Below are positions 6,213-7,729 of a stretch of DNA of 7,729 nt, one piece after another. Position numbers and translations under genes: made by a program. The notes below the pieces were generated by a model. It was given only the letters and a program-made list of their open reading frames with translations, made no database searches and had not been told where the DNA came from. How positions within the stretch are numbered: position 1 is the stretch's first letter; every line of letters begins with the position of its first letter. The DNA is from Methanosarcinales archaeon. GTDB lineage: Archaea; Halobacteriota; Syntropharchaeia; Alkanophagales; Methanospirareceae. The stretch spans positions 1-7,729 of the forward strand of contig WJOV01000080.1 in assembly GCA_009618475.1 (NCBI GenBank), read 5' to 3'.

Positions 6213-6797
6213 ATGGTAAAGAAAGAGGCAGTGAAGAAGAAGCGAAGGGGGACATCGCTGAAAAAAGTGACCTTCCTGATAGTTTTGCTATTTGTGATAG
6301 GAACAACAATAGCACCTGCATCTGCAGGGAGGGGATACAAGCCATCAATCAAAATCATAGATGAAAAATTGGAATTAATAGACGATGACCCAACCATCAA
6401 CTCTTTCCTTTACAACAGGATGGGCGAACAAGAGATTGAAGCAGTTAAAATCGTGGTTATAACCGGCCATTGGTATCGGTGGTCTCGTCAGGAGGTGAAG
6501 ACGTTCTACGTTGTAAGGAATGACTCAGTCAGTGGAATAGACATCATAAACAGCTATGAAGACGACGGCTTATGGACTTTCTATCCAAAAATAGGGCAGA
6601 CCATAAATGCTCTGAATGTGCTGTTGAGCGGCCAGGTAACGGTTCGCAAAATAATACGCATGGGTATCCTCGCAATATTGGTCTATAATGAGAATGTTCC
6701 AGACATAATGGAGATCATAGACAAGTCTCCGTGGGCAAGCAGTTACCTTCCGGATTGGGCTAAGGATTTTTTGGAAAGATTCGAAGAAAGGCATTAA
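6213..6797 (+). CDS. Secreted protein of unknown family
   Basis: The product has 194 residues. A strongly basic N-terminus (8 Lys/Arg in the first 12 residues), a hydrophobic core FLIVLLFVIG (21-30) and APASA followed by Gly (34-39) form a textbook Sec signal peptide with cleavage near residue 38. The mature part of about 156 residues has no recognised domain. It contains an aromatic patch GHWYRWSR (85-92), alternating short strands (VKTFYVVRND, about 95-104) and an amphipathic C-terminal end LPDWAKDFLERFEERH. It has no cysteine and no second membrane segment, so it should be soluble outside the membrane or surface-associated. The start is the only ATG in phase after the TGA at 6204; GGAGGTG (6194-6200) lies 12 bases upstream. 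It is transcribed from the promoter at 6030-6046 and followed by AAGGGGTTTTTT. The reading frame is convincing; function is unknown. Confidence 0.8.
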   Translation: MVKKEAVKKKRRGTSLKKVTFLIVLLFVIGTTIAPASAGRGYKPSIKIIDEKLELIDDDPTINSFLYNRMGEQEIEAVKIVVITGHWYRWSRQEVKTFYVVRNDSVSGIDIINSYEDDGLWTFYPKIGQTINALNVLLSGQVTVRKIIRMGILAILVYNENVPDIMEIIDKSPWASSYLPDWAKDFLERFEERH

Positions 6798-6807
6798 GGG
6801 GTTTTTT
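6798..6807 (+). terminator. Possible T-run terminator after the secreted-protein gene
   Basis: Directly after the TAA stop comes AGGG, then G and six T (6802-6807). Short T-runs like this can stop archaeal RNA polymerase without a hairpin. I see no good stem upstream, so confidence is low. Confidence 0.35.
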
Positions 6808-6809
6808 CT

Positions 6810-6971
6810 ATGTTAGAAATAGCAAAATTTGGACCATCATCAAAAATTTGATTTAGCACCTGATTTGGAACTCATATCCAGGGAGGCAGGATTAGATGAA
6901 AAGACGGTAACAGAAAAAGCGATTAGAGAAGATGAACGACACATCCCTAAACTTGAATCTTGTATCCTGCA
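6810..6971 (+). pseudogene. Frameshifted gene fragment, family not recognised
   Basis: ATG 6810 opens a frame reading MLEIAKFGPSSK that stops at TGA 6849-6851. The next frame, entered through the A-run at 6842-6846, continues as KFDLAPDLELISREAGLDEK and a further charged helix-like stretch to about 6960. Removing one A from the run of five would join the two halves into one natural-looking protein start. Beyond 6971 the frame only mirrors the peptidase gene on the other strand, so the 3' part of the original gene is missing. No ribosome site precedes the ATG. I take it as a decayed remnant; a sequencing error in the A-run is the alternative. Function cannot be named. Confidence 0.35.
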
Positions 6972-7729
6972 TCATGAATCCCGGCTCAACTTCTTCTCAA
7001 ACCTCGTCAGGTTCTCACAGCCGTTCTTCAGCACGAGCACCATATCCTCCAGTCTGGCGCCTCCCACTTCGGGGTCATACAATCCGGGCTCTATTGCAAT
7101 CACATTCCCCTTTCGTAGTTCGTAGTCATTGTCACCAACATGTGGATTCTCATGCAAATCCAACCCCACCCCATGCCCGACGGAATGTATGAATCCTTTT
7201 TTACTCCTTTTTCTTATCGTCCCATAACCTCTTTCCTCGAATATATCACACACAAGATTATGCACTTCTTTGCATGTTACTCCTTCCTTTATAAGAGCTA
7301 AGACGGCATCTTGAGCTTGCTTAACCGTTCCATACATCTCTTCTATCTCCTTCTCCGGCTCTCCTTTAACGACGGTTCTTGTCATATCTGCAAAATATCT
7401 CTCGGTCTTCAATCGTGGGGAAATATCTATGATTATAGGTTCGTATGCGAAAATAGGACCGCTTCCTGTAAAATGAGGGTCGGCAGCGCTTTTCCCGCAT
7501 GCCACTATCGGCTCTCCGCTGTCGCAGGTGCATCCGGAATCAATCAAAGCGTGCTCTATGTATGCCTTTACTCTTTCGGACGTTAGAATTTCACCGTTCT
7601 CCAAAAGAAGATTGTCCTGCATCGAAGAGCTTTTTATGAGTGCTATGGCGAGTTCCATTGCGTGCTCGCATGCTCTTTGTGCCTTCCGCAAATAATTTAT
7701 CTCCTGCTCATCCTTTATCGCACTACCTC
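6972..7729 (-). CDS. M24 family metallopeptidase (Xaa-Pro aminopeptidase/dipeptidase type), 5' end outside window
   Basis: The frame is open to the right edge; the in-phase TTG at 7691 is internal, since GSAIKDEQEINY precedes it as in other M24 proteins. The visible 251 residues cover the pita-bread catalytic domain. All five metal ligands are in place, counting from the codon at 7691: Asp89 (IIIDISP), Asp102 (YFADMTRT), His173 (SVGHGVGL), Glu201 (AIEPGLY) and Glu215 (RLEDMV). The family uses two metal ions to remove the residue before a proline or to split Xaa-Pro dipeptides, in the cytoplasm, supporting peptide turnover. The variable N-terminal domain that would separate aminopeptidase P from prolidase is outside the window, so the exact specificity is open. 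The gene ends with TGA (6972-6974) and converges on the + strand genes. Confidence 0.92.
   Translation of the reverse strand, partial: GSAIKDEQEINYLRKAQRACEHAMELAIALIKSSSMQDNLLLENGEILTSERVKAYIEHALIDSGCTCDSGEPIVACGKSAADPHFTGSGPIFAYEPIIIDISPRLKTERYFADMTRTVVKGEPEKEIEEMYGTVKQAQDAVLALIKEGVTCKEVHNLVCDIFEERGYGTIRKRSKKGFIHSVGHGVGLDLHENPHVGDNDYELRKGNVIAIEPGLYDPEVGGARLEDMVLVLKNGCENLTRFEKKLSRDS

Noticed and set aside
5999..6400. Leftward 133-codon frame opposite the secreted-protein gene
   Set aside because: It runs antisense through the signal-peptide region and the strong + strand promoter; composition is typical of a shadow frame.
6829..7125. 98-codon rightward frame from TTG
   Set aside because: Only the part before about 6971 reads like protein; the rest is the mirror of the M24 peptidase. 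The first part is kept as a gene remnant.

Overview
The window looks archaeal. Two promoters are of the BRE plus TTTATA type, Shine-Dalgarno sites follow the GGAGGTGA pattern, and one gene encodes a large secreted von Willebrand A (vWA) protein with polycystic-kidney/Ig-like C-terminal domains. A methanogen or ANME-type euryarchaeon (Methanosarcinales- or Methanophagales-like) would fit, but no marker gene here settles the lineage. No tRNA, rRNA, CRISPR array or insertion sequence is visible.

Left part (1-1310, + strand): the C-terminal end of an AAA/ABC-type ATPase is followed, with an ATGA overlap, by a partner reading frame. The partner is split by an in-frame TAG at 798-800, directly followed by ATG. 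The two halves read as one protein with Toprim-like features, one half carrying a conserved-looking Glu and the other an Asp-containing strand. Split ATPase plus Toprim-like pairs occur among phage-defence systems of the OLD/PARIS kind, but that assignment here is inference.

Middle (1531-3921, + strand): a complete RecQ helicase with its own promoter. It has the helicase core, a four-cysteine zinc module, an RQC winged helix and an HRDC domain, plus about 150 unusual extra residues between helicase motif VI and the zinc module. It faces a secreted vWA-domain protein (4153-5673, - strand) across a 231-base gap that holds two hairpins, one a convincing bidirectional terminator.

Region 5674-6212 is regulatory and largely non-coding. 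On the - strand, upstream of the vWA gene, there is a GC-rich hairpin and a possible 53-residue leader ORF whose stop codon lies inside the vWA ribosome site. On the + strand there is a strong TATA promoter with a palindrome abutting it, then a short open frame without ATG that ends within the leader of the next gene.

Right part (6213-7729): a secreted protein of unknown family on the + strand, a probable frameshifted gene fragment at 6810-6971, and the C-terminal catalytic domain of an M24 (Xaa-Pro type) peptidase running off the right edge on the - strand. The genes do not form one pathway. The functional links the layout supports are the ATPase/partner pair and the extracellular character of the two signal-peptide proteins flanking the regulatory gap.
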